64,000 nucleotides of DNA from Paracrocinitomix sp039939375 (GTDB taxonomy: Bacteria; Bacteroidota; Bacteroidia; Flavobacteriales_D; Crocinitomicaceae), in the NCBI GenBank assembly GCA_039939375.1, contig JBDVJO010000001.1, positions 1-64,000 on the forward strand, in the 5' to 3' direction. The notes under the pieces were generated by a model that ran no database searches, was not told where the DNA came from, and was given only the letters and a program-made list of their open reading frames with translations. The stretch's first letter is position 1. Every line of letters starts with the position of its first letter. This document shows, one piece after another, positions 28,501 to 36,742 of the stretch. Made by a program: the position numbers and the translations under genes.

Positions 28501-31286
28501 CTGCCAATATAACAGGTACGGCAGGCGGAACATTTACAGTGACTCCAGCCGGTTTAACAATAAATGCAACAACTGGTCAAATTACGCCAGCAACATCTAC
28601 ACCAGGAACTTATGACGTAACTTATACGACCGCAGGCGCATGTAATGACGCCTTAACTTTAACTGTGAATATTGCCGCAACTCCTACAGTAGATCCAGTA
28701 GCAGATCAAACGGTTTGTGAGGGAGTTGATTTCGCGTTAATCGACTTCACAGGAAGTGCAGGAACTGTTTTTGATTGGGTAAATGACAATACTAATATTG
28801 GATTAGCCGCAGCAGGTACTAATGATATTGCAGCTTTCACCGGAGCTACTTTAGGTGGCCAAGAGGTTGCGAATTTAACGGTGACTCCTTCTGCTGGAAC
28901 ATGTGTTGGAACCCCTGAGAATTTTACCTTAACTGTAAACCCTCAAGAAGATGCTTCATTTACTTACCCAGCACCACAAGGTTGGTGTACTTCTGATGTC
29001 AATCAGTTACCAAATGTTACAGGAACAGCAGGTGGAACTTTTACAGCTATTCCTGCCGGATTGACGTTGAATGCGGCTACAGGTGAAATTACACCGGCAT
29101 CTTCAACTCCTGGTACATATGATGTGACTTATACAACCGCAGGAATTTGTAATGATGCAACAACCGTGACGGTAGATATATTTGCTGTTCCAACTGTGGA
29201 TCCAGTCGCTGATCAAACCATCTGTGTTGGTGACGATTTCGTTGCGATTAATTTTACCGGAACAGGTGCTCCAACATTTGATTGGGTAAACGACAATGCT
29301 AATATTGGGTTAGCGGCTGCTGGAACTGGAGATATAGCTTCATTCACAGGCGCAACAACTGGAGGAACAGAAGTGGCAAACATTACGGTTACTCCTTCAA
29401 CATTAACTTGTACAGGAGCAGCTGAGACATTTGTTTTAACAGTAAATGATTTAGATGATCCAACTTTTGATTACCCTTCAGGATTAGTTCATTGTCAAAC
29501 GGGGACAGATCCAACAACGAATATCACAGGAATGGCAGGTGGAACATTTAGTTTTGTTGCAACATCTGGAGGACCGACTTTGGATATTAATCCAGCAACA
29601 GGTGAAGTAACCTTGGCAAGTTCAGATTTAGGTACTTACGACATAACTTATAATACGAATACGGCAGGTGCGTCTTTATGTCCGCAATCAATGACGGTTA
29701 CTATGACCATAACAGATGCACCAGTGGCAGACTTTACTTTAGATGAGTATTGTGCAAATGATGCCGATCCGCTTCCTACATTAATTAATGGCGGAGTATC
29801 AGGAACGTTTAGCTCAACTCCAGGTATCACAATAAATCCGGCTACTGGAGAAGTTGATTTAGATGCTAGTACACCAGGAACGTACACAGTTACAAATGAT
29901 GTAAATATTGCGGGATGTGCTTTAGCGACTTATGATGATGATATTATCATTAATGGATTACCTGATGCAAATATCACTGGTTCATCAACTATTTGTCCTA
30001 CTGACCCTTTACCAGATTTAACGGTAAACTTCACTGCAGGCGTGGCAAACTGGGATTTAACTTATAATGTAGATGGTGTACCAACAACTGTGAATACCGG
30101 AGCGAATCCATTTACGATAGCTGGGGCTGCAGCTGGTACTTACGATTTAGTGTCGGTGACAGATGGGAATGGTTGTACTAATGCAATCGCTGGTCAAGCA
30201 ATTGTTGATTTTCATCCAGTACCAGTTCTTGATCCATTAGTGAATCAATATCAATGTGAAGGAGCAGATTTATTAGTTCAAACCTTCAACGTAAACCCTG
30301 CAGGATCTCAATTGGATTGGGTAAATACTACAGGTACTGATGTTGGATTTGGATTGGCTGGATCAGGTGATATTGGAAACTTTACTGCCGTTAACGGAAC
30401 TGGGGTGCCTGTTCAAGTTAATATTGATGTAACACCTACTTCAGTTAATGGATGTGTTGGTGTAACCGAATCTTTTTTGATTACAATTAATCCCCTTCCT
30501 TTAGTCAGTTTTATTGGAGGTCCTTTATCAGGATGTGAGCCATTAACAGTTGATTTTACAAATACTACAAGCCCGAATAGTCAAAACTGCGTTTGGGATT
30601 TTGGAAATGGAAACATTGTTAACGATTGCGGACCAATTTCAAATGTTTACATGGCCGGAGATTATGACGTGACTTTAACGGTTACTACAGCTGAAGGATG
30701 TACAGCTTCAGAAACTTACGCAAGTTATGTGAACGTGAGTCCACAACCAGTGGCCTTATTTTCTTACGCGCCACAAGAAATCACGGTTGAAGACCCGATA
30801 GTTGAATTTACTAACTCGTCTATTAATGCTGATAGTTATGTTTGGGACTTTGGAGACAATTCTCAAAACTCTTCTGTCACAGACCCAATTCACTTGTTCC
30901 CTGGTGAGCCTTCTAACTATACCGTAACGCTTTGGGCATACAATGCAGCTGGAACTTGTTATGACTCAGTTCAGCAAATAATTCCAATTAAGGATGTATT
31001 GATTTACTATGTGCCAAACATCATGACGCCAGACGGAGATGATTTTAATGAAACATTTAAACCCATCTTCACTTCTGGATATGATAAATACGATTATCAT
31101 TTAACGATTTTTAATCGTTGGGGCGAAATTATATTTGAATCATATGATACAGAATATGGTTGGAACGGACATTACGGAGATGGTGGACTTGTTCAAGACG
31201 GAGTTTATATTTGGCAAATTGATTTTAAAGAATCAATGTCTGATAAACGACACATTAAACGAGGACATGTCACTGTTCTAAAATAA
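25551..31286 (+). CDS. Giant T9SS cargo with PKD-like repeats and type B (CHU_C) sorting domain
   Basis: A 1911-residue surface or secreted protein. The order is: signal peptide (1-20); a Cys-rich N-terminal domain that may fold like a pre-peptidase C-terminal beta sandwich (FTVGCMNGGEYVTVNLIAG); several Cys-containing Ig-like units; three tandem ~168-residue repeats (798-1302); further Ig-like units; two PKD-type domains (CVWDFGNGN, YVWDFGDNS); and a C-terminal gliding-motility-associated CHU_C domain (PNIMTPDGDDFNETF, FNRWGEIIFES) used for type B sorting. It is low in lysine and rich in Thr, Gly and Asp, as usual for such adhesin-like proteins. It may act in adhesion or gliding; there is no catalytic motif. 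Confidence 0.88.
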   Translation: MKKLLLSIQFVFVLAWQVSAQCPFDNTFILDATPPSCPGTFTVGCMNGGEYVTVNLIAGNTYTFSTCGGTILDTELTLYNAAGTTVLASNDDDCGVQSTITYVPGVNETVNLLLDEFPCSNSGACIDLEITCTPPVQSGNGCNTDITICTPGLAGPFGFNTPGPPVSTCLDFFGPDYAYIVLYITQSGPLEMEINGDANSGFMDVAIFDVPPGEDPCVASQNNANELGCNYALGSDGCNQFGNSFPCPSFVPSPNVTAGDVVLIVVENWSGTSTNFTMDLAPPPAAQTGPPDPTINPAGPFCDDDPAFQMTAVNTGGDWTGPGISLTGMFDPATAGVGTHNIDYSIGAPPCQAASSTTIDVVSCSSCLITNMTANIGACNAGPGDYETTGIVEFSTPPTTGQLIVEDCNGNQHVFNAPFTSPVNYTISGQTPDGGACDITAYFTDDVACTQTIPYVAPTCPCNIDVFNANIGLCDQNTDTYQMSGDVEFTSAPAGGTLVIEVDNGSTIYDTIINPPFVSPQTWSITGIPSDGAASTVTVYFSNDIGCTNSILYNAPTSCACSADLGTFSTNITGDSPNTDVLCYGDVIDITSNNDWTGPGEMFNPPGPPYTPGVSWLMYSCPPTVALTPNLVDNVPDDPCFIGLISDTDMNDVNDLGWINSFPPGTFTDNIIYWVPITMYSQANGTYSYVNGTMPCYELGAPFPVQYLPEFTSSDVEDCLAGTAVVTVNGGLPELDGSNFTASNLLPATASFVNTTATHGGTITIDGLEGGDMWSFTVDDGNGCPYTITGGPFPPLEDPGFSYTGGTWCTNDPNQNPTLTGTPGGTYTSAPAGLSLNAVSGQINTTTSTPGTYDVTYTTPGACFDDSTVTVTINQEPTVDPVLDQTICEGDNFVDINFTGTAGATFDWTNDNINIGQGAAGTGDILSFAGTTTGVQEVANFVVTPTLNGCIGNPENFTLTVDQQEDATFTYPAASWCTTEAPAAANITGTAGGTFTVTPAGLTINATTGQITPATSTPGTYDVTYTTAGACNDALTLTVNIAATPTVDPVADQTVCEGVDFALIDFTGSAGTVFDWVNDNTNIGLAAAGTNDIAAFTGATLGGQEVANLTVTPSAGTCVGTPENFTLTVNPQEDASFTYPAPQGWCTSDVNQLPNVTGTAGGTFTAIPAGLTLNAATGEITPASSTPGTYDVTYTTAGICNDATTVTVDIFAVPTVDPVADQTICVGDDFVAINFTGTGAPTFDWVNDNANIGLAAAGTGDIASFTGATTGGTEVANITVTPSTLTCTGAAETFVLTVNDLDDPTFDYPSGLVHCQTGTDPTTNITGMAGGTFSFVATSGGPTLDINPATGEVTLASSDLGTYDITYNTNTAGASLCPQSMTVTMTITDAPVADFTLDEYCANDADPLPTLINGGVSGTFSSTPGITINPATGEVDLDASTPGTYTVTNDVNIAGCALATYDDDIIINGLPDANITGSSTICPTDPLPDLTVNFTAGVANWDLTYNVDGVPTTVNTGANPFTIAGAAAGTYDLVSVTDGNGCTNAIAGQAIVDFHPVPVLDPLVNQYQCEGADLLVQTFNVNPAGSQLDWVNTTGTDVGFGLAGSGDIGNFTAVNGTGVPVQVNIDVTPTSVNGCVGVTESFLITINPLPLVSFIGGPLSGCEPLTVDFTNTTSPNSQNCVWDFGNGNIVNDCGPISNVYMAGDYDVTLTVTTAEGCTASETYASYVNVSPQPVALFSYAPQEITVEDPIVEFTNSSINADSYVWDFGDNSQNSSVTDPIHLFPGEPSNYTVTLWAYNAAGTCYDSVQQIIPIKDVLIYYVPNIMTPDGDDFNETFKPIFTSGYDKYDYHLTIFNRWGEIIFESYDTEYGWNGHYGDGGLVQDGVYIWQIDFKESMSDKRHIKRGHVTVLK
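27942..29456 (+). repeat. Three tandem ~504-nt coding repeats
   Basis: Equivalent codons (the D of the motif D-x-[FT]-x-Y-P or its equivalent) fall at 27942, 28446, 28950 and 29457, giving periods of 504, 504 and 507 nt. Each unit encodes GGT[FY]T..PAGL, STPGTYDVTYTT, TVDPV.DQT and the TFDW-type core. A fourth, diverged copy starts at 29457 and does not keep the second half. Confidence 0.85.
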
Positions 31287-31303
31287 CTTTTACCTACATA
31301 ATT

Positions 31304-31338
31304 AAAGGTCTTGATAAATTATTAAGGCCTTTTTTTTG
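31304..31338 (+). terminator. Terminator after the giant T9SS cargo gene
   Basis: A 9-bp stem (31304-31312 with 31324-31332, one G-T pair) is followed by a run of T to about 31337. Confidence 0.8.
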
Positions 31339-31400
31339 TTTTTTATTATCAGAATGGGTGACCTTTTAGTAAATTGAAGGATACAGTTGAAAATAGAACT

Positions 31401-31919
31401 ATGAAATCAACAATTAGTATTCCGTCACCTTGTTCTGAAGATTGGAACAAAATGACACCAACTGACAAAGGCGCGTTCTGTGGAAAGTGCCAATTTGAAG
31501 TAATCGATTTTACAGGAAAAGAGCCTGAAGAGATTAAACGAATTCTGAAAGAAAGGTCTGGCGCACGAACATGTGGTCACATTTCAAAAGTAGATATGGA
31601 ATTGGTGAACTCTGATTTCCACCTATGGGAAAATCAAAAACCGCATGTCTTTAAGAGTAAATTTTTATACGCATGTTTAATGGTGTTTGGAATGAGTTTG
31701 TTTACCGGATGTGCTCCTGAAGAAGAAGGTCAAATTATGGGAGATATGGAGCAAATTGATGAAGTTGGAATGATGGAAGAAGATACATCTGCGTCTTGTT
31801 CACCATTAGATACCGGAATGGTAGTTGATGGTGAAATGCAAATTTTAGAAGGTGAAATTTCTAGTGAAATCGGAGATATCGAATATGAAGATGGAGAAAT
31901 CGAAATGATTGAAGAATAA
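31401..31919 (+). CDS. Membrane protein with N-terminal Cys motif domain and acidic tail
   Basis: A 172-residue protein; ATG 31401 is preferred to an upstream TTG (31374). The N-terminal ~60 residues hold ISIPSPCSEDWNKMTP, AFCGKCQFEVIDFTG and CGHI, a Cys-rich module (C-x-x-C pair plus two further Cys) seen at the start of many Bacteroidota carboxypeptidase-regulatory or TonB-linked proteins. One hydrophobic segment follows (~88-104, ending FTGCAPEEE, which resembles a lipobox). The tail of ~65 residues is strongly acidic, with almost no basic residues. The module may bind metal or be redox active; this is not shown by the sequence. Confidence 0.65.
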   Translation: MKSTISIPSPCSEDWNKMTPTDKGAFCGKCQFEVIDFTGKEPEEIKRILKERSGARTCGHISKVDMELVNSDFHLWENQKPHVFKSKFLYACLMVFGMSLFTGCAPEEEGQIMGDMEQIDEVGMMEEDTSASCSPLDTGMVVDGEMQILEGEISSEIGDIEYEDGEIEMIEE

Positions 31920-31921
31920 CG

Positions 31922-31961
31922 GTTAGTGTGAATAGTTGCGGATTTTTAAACACTAACTTTT
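31922..31961 (+). terminator. Terminator after the Cys-motif protein
   Basis: An 8-bp stem (31922-31929 with 31950-31957) with a 20-nt loop is followed by TTTT and soon another T run. The long loop lowers confidence. Confidence 0.5.
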
Positions 31962-32067
31962 CGGTTTTTATTGAGCTGTAAAGATAAAGAAGTAACTTCG
32001 GATAAGCACTAAAACCGCTTTTATTTATTCATATTGTTACCCAATGTATTTTTAATTTTACCTTTTT

Positions 32068-32103
32068 ATTTGCATATTTGCAAATTAATATTCAAATTTG
32101 CAA
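32068..32103 (+). promoter_or_regulatory. Promoter/operator region of the restriction-modification unit
   Basis: There are three direct copies of ATTTGCA (32068-32074, 32076-32082, 32096-32102) and a 9-bp inverted repeat TTGCAAATT / AATTTGCAA (32078-32086 and 32095-32103). They overlap a possible promoter with -33 TTTG (32069-32072), 20-nt spacing and -7 CAAATTTG (32093-32100). This arrangement is what an autoregulated operator would look like, ahead of a small putative DNA-binding protein. Confidence 0.45.
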
Positions 32104-32121
32104 TAAGTCAAATATATTATT

Positions 32122-32400
32122 ATGTCAGATTGGAATGATAAGGTCAAACGTTTATTAAAGTCAGAATTGGTTCGTAGAGGGGTTTCAAATTCAGACTTAG
32201 CAAATATGCTTGTACAAATAGGAATTGAAGAAACTAAATCGAGTATCGATAGTAAAATCAGTCGTGGTTCATTTAGTGCAGCTTTTTTTCTACAATGTTT
32301 AACAGTAATTGGGTGTGAAAAAATAGAAATTGAAGAATATGAAAGTCGATTGGCAATTGCGGCTGAGCCACAAGCCAATTATAACTTAAAAAAACAATAA
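32122..32400 (+). CDS. DUF6471 protein, possible R-M controller
   Basis: A 92-residue protein matching the pattern of DUF6471 (DWNDKVKRLLKSELVRRGVS, SDLANML, SIDSKISRGSFSAAFFLQCL), a small helical, helix-turn-helix-like domain. The second and third predicted helices resemble an HTH of the XRE kind. It ends one nucleotide before the methyltransferase ATG, so the two are translationally linked. Family knowledge and the repeated sites upstream suggest it controls expression of the restriction-modification genes, but this is inference. Confidence 0.75.
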   Translation: MSDWNDKVKRLLKSELVRRGVSNSDLANMLVQIGIEETKSSIDSKISRGSFSAAFFLQCLTVIGCEKIEIEEYESRLAIAAEPQANYNLKKQ

Positions 32401-32401
32401 A

Positions 32402-33748
32402 ATGCAGAAAGTAAAATTCATAGATTTATTTGCTGGTCTTGGTGGAATTAGATTAGGTTTTGAAAAGTCATTTCAAGATTTAGGTTTTGAAACAGAATGT
32501 GTAATGACTTCTGAAATTAAGCCGTATGCAGTTAAAACTCTGCAACACAATTTCAAGCATGATTTTTTGGCAGGCGATATTTTTGAAATTAGGAGTGAAT
32601 TTATTCCTGATTTTGATTTTCTTTTGGGTGGATTTCCTTGTCAACCGTTCAGTGCTGGTGGGAAACGTCAGGGATTTATTGATACAAGAGGAACATTGTT
32701 TTTTGAAATAGAAAGAATATTGAGAGATAAAAAGCCTTATGGTTTTATTTTAGAGAATGTGGAAGGACTTGTAAAACATGATTTGGAAAATAAAAATGAT
32801 GATATTGGAAGAACCTTATCTACGATACTTTACAAGCTTGAAAACGAATTAGGTTATGAAGTTTCTTGGGAAGTTTTGGACTCCATTGATTTTGGATTAC
32901 CTCAATCAAGAAAAAGAATATTTATTGTTGGTACAAAAGATAAAAAGCCAAATTTAAAAATCGAAGCTAAAAGCTTTAATTCTTTAAAGTCCATATTGGA
33001 AGATGGTCTTGAAACAATGGATTCTGATTTGACACGAAAGCTTTTAAGTCATTTTAATATTGAAGATTTGTACGGTAAATCCATTAAAGATAAAAGAGGA
33101 GGAAATAACAATATCCATAGTTGGGATATTGGAATTAAAGGCGAAGTTTCTGATGAACAGATTATTTTATTAAATAAATTGTTTAAAGAAAGACGGAAAA
33201 AGCATTGGGCTGAAAAAATTGGTATTGATTGGATGGATGGAATGCCTTTAAACCTTGAGCAAATATCAACATTCTATCAGTCTCAAAATTTAGAAGAAAT
33301 GTTGAATGATTTAGTTGAAAAAGGATATTTGAGATTTGAACATCCTAAAAAACTGGTTCGCGAAATAACAGAAAATGGTGAGAAGAAATATCGAGATTAT
33401 GATACAGCAAAACCTAAAGGCTACAATATTGTTACTGGGAAATTAAGTTTTGAAATCAATAAAATTCTTGATCCTAATGATATTGCTCCTACACTCGTAG
33501 CAACTGATGTTTCAAGGTTAGCAGTTCCTGATAACGGTGGATTAAGAAGGTTAACTATAAGAGAAGGCTTGCGACTGTTTGGATATCCTGAATGGTACGA
33601 AATACCTGTAAAAGAAACTGATGCTTTTGATTTATTAGGGAATACGGTTGCAGTACCTGTTGTGGAACACGTTGTAAAAGAGGTCGCCGAAATTTATGAG
33701 AGTAATTTAGTTTATTCTACTGTCAAAGAAACTCCTGTATGTTCTTGA
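32402..33748 (+). CDS. DNA (cytosine-5) methyltransferase, type II R-M
   Basis: A 448-residue C5 methyltransferase. Motif I is FIDLFAGLGGIRLGF; the catalytic motif IV is GGFPCQPFS (Cys80); motif VI is LENVEGL (Glu118); motif VIII is QSRKRIF (168-173); motif X is FDLLGNTVAVPVVEHV near the end. The variable region between motifs VIII and IX (~180-380) would set the target sequence. Length is normal for a monospecific enzyme. With the convergent nuclease gene it forms a type II restriction-modification pair; their 3' ends overlap by 37 bp. Confidence 0.95.
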   Translation: MQKVKFIDLFAGLGGIRLGFEKSFQDLGFETECVMTSEIKPYAVKTLQHNFKHDFLAGDIFEIRSEFIPDFDFLLGGFPCQPFSAGGKRQGFIDTRGTLFFEIERILRDKKPYGFILENVEGLVKHDLENKNDDIGRTLSTILYKLENELGYEVSWEVLDSIDFGLPQSRKRIFIVGTKDKKPNLKIEAKSFNSLKSILEDGLETMDSDLTRKLLSHFNIEDLYGKSIKDKRGGNNNIHSWDIGIKGEVSDEQIILLNKLFKERRKKHWAEKIGIDWMDGMPLNLEQISTFYQSQNLEEMLNDLVEKGYLRFEHPKKLVREITENGEKKYRDYDTAKPKGYNIVTGKLSFEINKILDPNDIAPTLVATDVSRLAVPDNGGLRRLTIREGLRLFGYPEWYEIPVKETDAFDLLGNTVAVPVVEHVVKEVAEIYESNLVYSTVKETPVCS

Positions 33749-34398
33749 TAGTTTTTTAATACGTTTCTTAACCAATGCCCATTTGTATGTCTTGTTTGTG
33801 GATATTGGTATCTTGTATTGTTTAATGCAGATAAAAACTCTTCTTTGTTATTAAACGGGTTAAATTTGGCTCTGTCTGAATACCAAATACTTGGTCTTAT
33901 GTTGTAAATAACACTTTTCTTTTCTTGAACTTTTAATGGATAGGTACTACTTGGACAAGCTAACTCCCAAATCTTTTTTAGCCAAACATTTTTGATGCTT
34001 ATAACTCCATTATTCATTTGATAAGCCAAAATCAAATAGTCAGAATCTATTCGATAAGCTTTATCTAAAAGCGAGTTACAATAAGAATCAAAGTTAGCCA
34101 AATCAAACCCAGGACCTCTATCGAAATCAAATGATTTGACTTCCAAAAGTCCTTTTTTATGGTCGTCTTTGTCTAGTAGAAAATCTGGAAACGTCTGAGA
34201 ATTTGTGTTTTCTTCAAAGTCAATTTGTTCTTTCTGAAACCAAGCTTTTAACCATTCTTGAAGTAAATTCCCAACGGTGTCTTTTGTATGAATTAAAATA
34301 CTTAAATCCTTAACTGTGAATTTAATATTCCCCGTTTCTCCAATTAATTTATAGTCTTCAACAAGTTTTTTATAGAGTTGTTCTGCTGTTAATTTCAT
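33712..34398 (-). CDS. Type II restriction endonuclease, PD-(D/E)XK (NgoBV-like?)
   Basis: A 228-residue protein convergent with the methyltransferase. It contains a PD-(D/E)XK nuclease core: Pro71-Asp72 (TFPDFLLD) and Glu86-Val-Lys88 (LLEVKSFD). Overall length and the start MKLTAEQLYKKLVED recall the NgoBV/NlaIV family, which cuts GGNNCC; I am only moderately sure of that family. The cognate pairing with the adjacent C5 methyltransferase follows from position. Its last codons overlap those of the methyltransferase on the opposite strand, so neither 3' end can change freely. Confidence 0.75.
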   Translation of the reverse strand: MKLTAEQLYKKLVEDYKLIGETGNIKFTVKDLSILIHTKDTVGNLLQEWLKAWFQKEQIDFEENTNSQTFPDFLLDKDDHKKGLLEVKSFDFDRGPGFDLANFDSYCNSLLDKAYRIDSDYLILAYQMNNGVISIKNVWLKKIWELACPSSTYPLKVQEKKSVIYNIRPSIWYSDRAKFNPFNNKEEFLSALNNTRYQYPQTRHTNGHWLRNVLKNYQEHTGVSLTVE

Positions 34399-34474
34399 TC
34401 AATTTTATTGACTTTTCTTAATTTTCAAAGATAGAAAAATTTAATTCGGAATCACTGTTTTATATGTTGGGTAA

Positions 34475-35251
34475 CTATTCTATGATCTCATAAAGTGATT
34501 TAGCTGTTTCTCTATTGTAACGGTTGAAATGCCACCATTCGGTTTGGATGTTCCAGAATCCACCAGCTTTAAGAACTTCTCTTAAAAGTGATCTGTTGGA
34601 TATCTGAGAACTATCTAACATGCCAGAATCTAAATAAGCCTGTTCGTATCGCGGATAGGCTATTTTTCTAGCATCATCATACCCAGCTCCCATATCTAAA
34701 GGGGTGCCATCATTATCAGCGATTGTGAGGTCTACAGCACATCCGTAATTATGCAACGAACCATTTTTAGGGTTAGAAACGAACTTTGTCTTTTCCCAAA
34801 TAGGCATGTCTAGAATATCCCACATATATTGCTGAACTGATCGGGGTCTAACCGCATCATAAACCAGTAAGGTCAGTGAAGAATCTTTTTCCTTTAAATA
34901 TACTTGGCACTTTGCAAGATCTTGAGCAACTTTTTCTTGAAGATAAGCGCGATTTAAATGACCGTATACATCTTTTTCCATGAAATTATTTTCAGTAGAA
35001 TAGCGCAATTCAACTAAAATGCTAGAATCAATATCTTGGATATTCACTAAACCAGCATCTATAATACTTTGTTCAAGGGTGTCAACTATGTATGGTTCAA
35101 CTATTTCTTCAATAACTTCTTCAAGGGTGTCAACATTTTCTACCAGTTGAGTTGTGTCAGAATTAGATTCAATTTCATTACTTTGCGTTCCGTTACATGA
35201 AACAACGACTACTCCTAAGAGAATAACAAATAGTTTAGATACTTTGAACAT
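34475..35251 (-). CDS. VanX-like D-alanyl-D-alanine dipeptidase (M15D), lipoprotein
   Basis: A 258-residue protein with a lipoprotein signal (lipobox-like VVVSC at ~19) and an acidic linker, then the M15D peptidase fold: VELRYSTENNFMEKDVYG, YDAVRPRSVQQYMWD, the zinc motif SLHNYGCAVDLT and the C-terminal EWWHFNRY. These enzymes hydrolyse D-Ala-D-Ala. In organisms without VanA/VanH ligases they usually serve peptidoglycan turnover or nutrient recovery. No other van genes are present, so glycopeptide resistance is not implied. The gene diverges from ctlX with only 28 nt between the start codons. Confidence 0.9.
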   Translation of the reverse strand: MFKVSKLFVILLGVVVVSCNGTQSNEIESNSDTTQLVENVDTLEEVIEEIVEPYIVDTLEQSIIDAGLVNIQDIDSSILVELRYSTENNFMEKDVYGHLNRAYLQEKVAQDLAKCQVYLKEKDSSLTLLVYDAVRPRSVQQYMWDILDMPIWEKTKFVSNPKNGSLHNYGCAVDLTIADNDGTPLDMGAGYDDARKIAYPRYEQAYLDSGMLDSSQISNRSLLREVLKAGGFWNIQTEWWHFNRYNRETAKSLYEIIE

Positions 35252-35279
35252 ACATCCAAATATACCGAATTTGATTTTT

Positions 35280-36161
35280 ATGGTAAGACCAAAAGGTTTT
35301 GGTTTTAATCATCAAACTGCAACATCCAATAGTTTTCAAAAAAAGATAGAAGGCAATGATGTTTTGAAAAAAGCACAATCAGAATTTGACCAGATGGTTG
35401 AAAAATTACAATCTAAAAACGTATCGGTTAAAGTGTTTGAAGACCTGAGAGGTGATTTGCCTGATTCTATTTTTCCAAATAACTGGATTTCTCATACCGC
35501 AAATCAACTGGTGATTTATCCCATGTTAACTGAGAATAGAAGAGCTGAAGTCAGATCAGATGTAATCGATTTTTTTTCAAATGAACTTAATGTGGAAGCC
35601 GTTTTAGACTATTCACAAAGAGTGACAGAGGAGCTATTTTTAGAAGGAACAGGATCCATTATTTTTGATCATTCAAATAAGTTGGCTTATGCCTGTATTT
35701 CACCCAGAACTGATGTCAAATTATTGAATCAACTTTGTGCTGAATTAGGTTACCGCTCCATAACTTTTGAAAGTGTTGATTTAAAAGGTGGACAAATTTA
35801 TCATACCAATGTGATGCTTTCTGTGGCAGAACATTTCGCAGTAGTTTGTTTAGAATCGATACCGGATTTACTAGAGCGATCCTTGCTTAAAAAGTCGCTT
35901 GAAAACTCAGGAAAAGAGGTTATTGACATTTCTTATCGGCAGATGAATCAATTTGCTGCAAATGCTTTAGAAGTTGCTGCTAAAGACGGTCAATTTTATT
36001 ATTGTTTAAGTAAAACGTCACTTGACAGCTTAACGCCTAATCAGGCAGAGCGAATTGAGATTTATTCAAAATTATTAGATTTTGAAATTCCTACCATTGA
36101 AAACGTTGGCGGCGGGAGTGTGAGGTGCATGATGGCAGGATTTTTTAATTATCCTAAATAA
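35280..36161 (+). CDS. ctlX: Citrulline-utilization hydrolase family protein CtlX
   Basis: A 293-residue amidinotransferase-fold protein. The start at 35280 (MVRPKGFGFN) fits the family; the frame is open upstream into the divergent gene, but that part is its antisense. Motifs include FPNNWISH, LEGTGSIIFDH, SPRTD and the C-terminal NVGGGSVRCM with the catalytic Cys. The guanidino-group-modifying family includes arginine deiminases and dimethylarginine hydrolases; CtlX is linked in other bacteria to citrulline use. No arginine or citrulline pathway genes surround it here. Confidence 0.85.
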   Translation: MVRPKGFGFNHQTATSNSFQKKIEGNDVLKKAQSEFDQMVEKLQSKNVSVKVFEDLRGDLPDSIFPNNWISHTANQLVIYPMLTENRRAEVRSDVIDFFSNELNVEAVLDYSQRVTEELFLEGTGSIIFDHSNKLAYACISPRTDVKLLNQLCAELGYRSITFESVDLKGGQIYHTNVMLSVAEHFAVVCLESIPDLLERSLLKKSLENSGKEVIDISYRQMNQFAANALEVAAKDGQFYYCLSKTSLDSLTPNQAERIEIYSKLLDFEIPTIENVGGGSVRCMMAGFFNYPK

Positions 36162-36742
36162 AATACCATTCCGTAGCTGATGTATAACGGCAAGTTAAAG
36201 AAAAATTTAGGTAATGGGTTTGATGGATTGTTGATGAAATCATATTTCAACATGAATTGGTAATAATTTTTTTCACCAAGGCTGCCCGCATAACCTAATC
36301 CTGCCATAAAAGCTGGAACTGTGGTTCTGTCAGTAAAGTTTGAGGTAGATAAATCTTCAACATTGTAAAGCGCAAATTCAGTTTGCACTAATAAAGGTGG
36401 GAAGTTTATAGGTCGATATCTACCAAACAAGCTGCATCCATAAGAATGAGATGAAACTGATCCTCCATTCAATTGATTAAATCTGTACAATTGATACATA
36501 GGAGAAAGTCCGGCAGATATTCCTTTATAAATATCGATCCCAGCCATTGGTGCCACGTAAATGTAAATTAATTGTCCAAATCGTAATGATAAATCCCCTC
36601 CAACATAAATTCTTTCAGTCAGAGTTCTCGGGTTGACCTTTGGCTCTTTTTTCGTGGTGTCAGAGGCAGCCTCTTCCATATCATATTGACCATATGAAAA
36701 CGAAGCAAAAATTAAACAAAATATGAGAAGTAATTTATTCAT
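36149..36742 (-). CDS. Small outer-membrane beta-barrel-like protein
   Basis: A 197-residue protein with signal peptide MNKLLLIFCLIFASFSYGQ, a short acidic linker (EEAASDTTKKEPK) and then repeated amphipathic strands ending in LYISYGMVFYLG. This fits an eight-stranded outer-membrane barrel, but I recognise no named family. It overlaps the upstream esterase-like gene by 8 nt and is the last gene of a three-gene minus-strand run. Its 3' end overlaps that of ctlX (convergent) by 13 bp. Confidence 0.6.
   Translation of the reverse strand: MNKLLLIFCLIFASFSYGQYDMEEAASDTTKKEPKVNPRTLTERIYVGGDLSLRFGQLIYIYVAPMAGIDIYKGISAGLSPMYQLYRFNQLNGGSVSSHSYGCSLFGRYRPINFPPLLVQTEFALYNVEDLSTSNFTDRTTVPAFMAGLGYAGSLGEKNYYQFMLKYDFINNPSNPLPKFFFNLPLYISYGMVFYLG

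Noticed and set aside
32122..34398. Restriction-modification genes as a low-GC foreign island
   Set aside because: Spot counts of 60-nt lines inside and outside the region gave similar GC (around 28-30%), so composition does not support recent transfer; no flanking repeats or integrase were seen.
34475..35251. Glycopeptide-resistance vanX
   Set aside because: There are no vanA, vanH, vanR or vanS genes nearby; the M15D dipeptidase alone fits cell-wall turnover.
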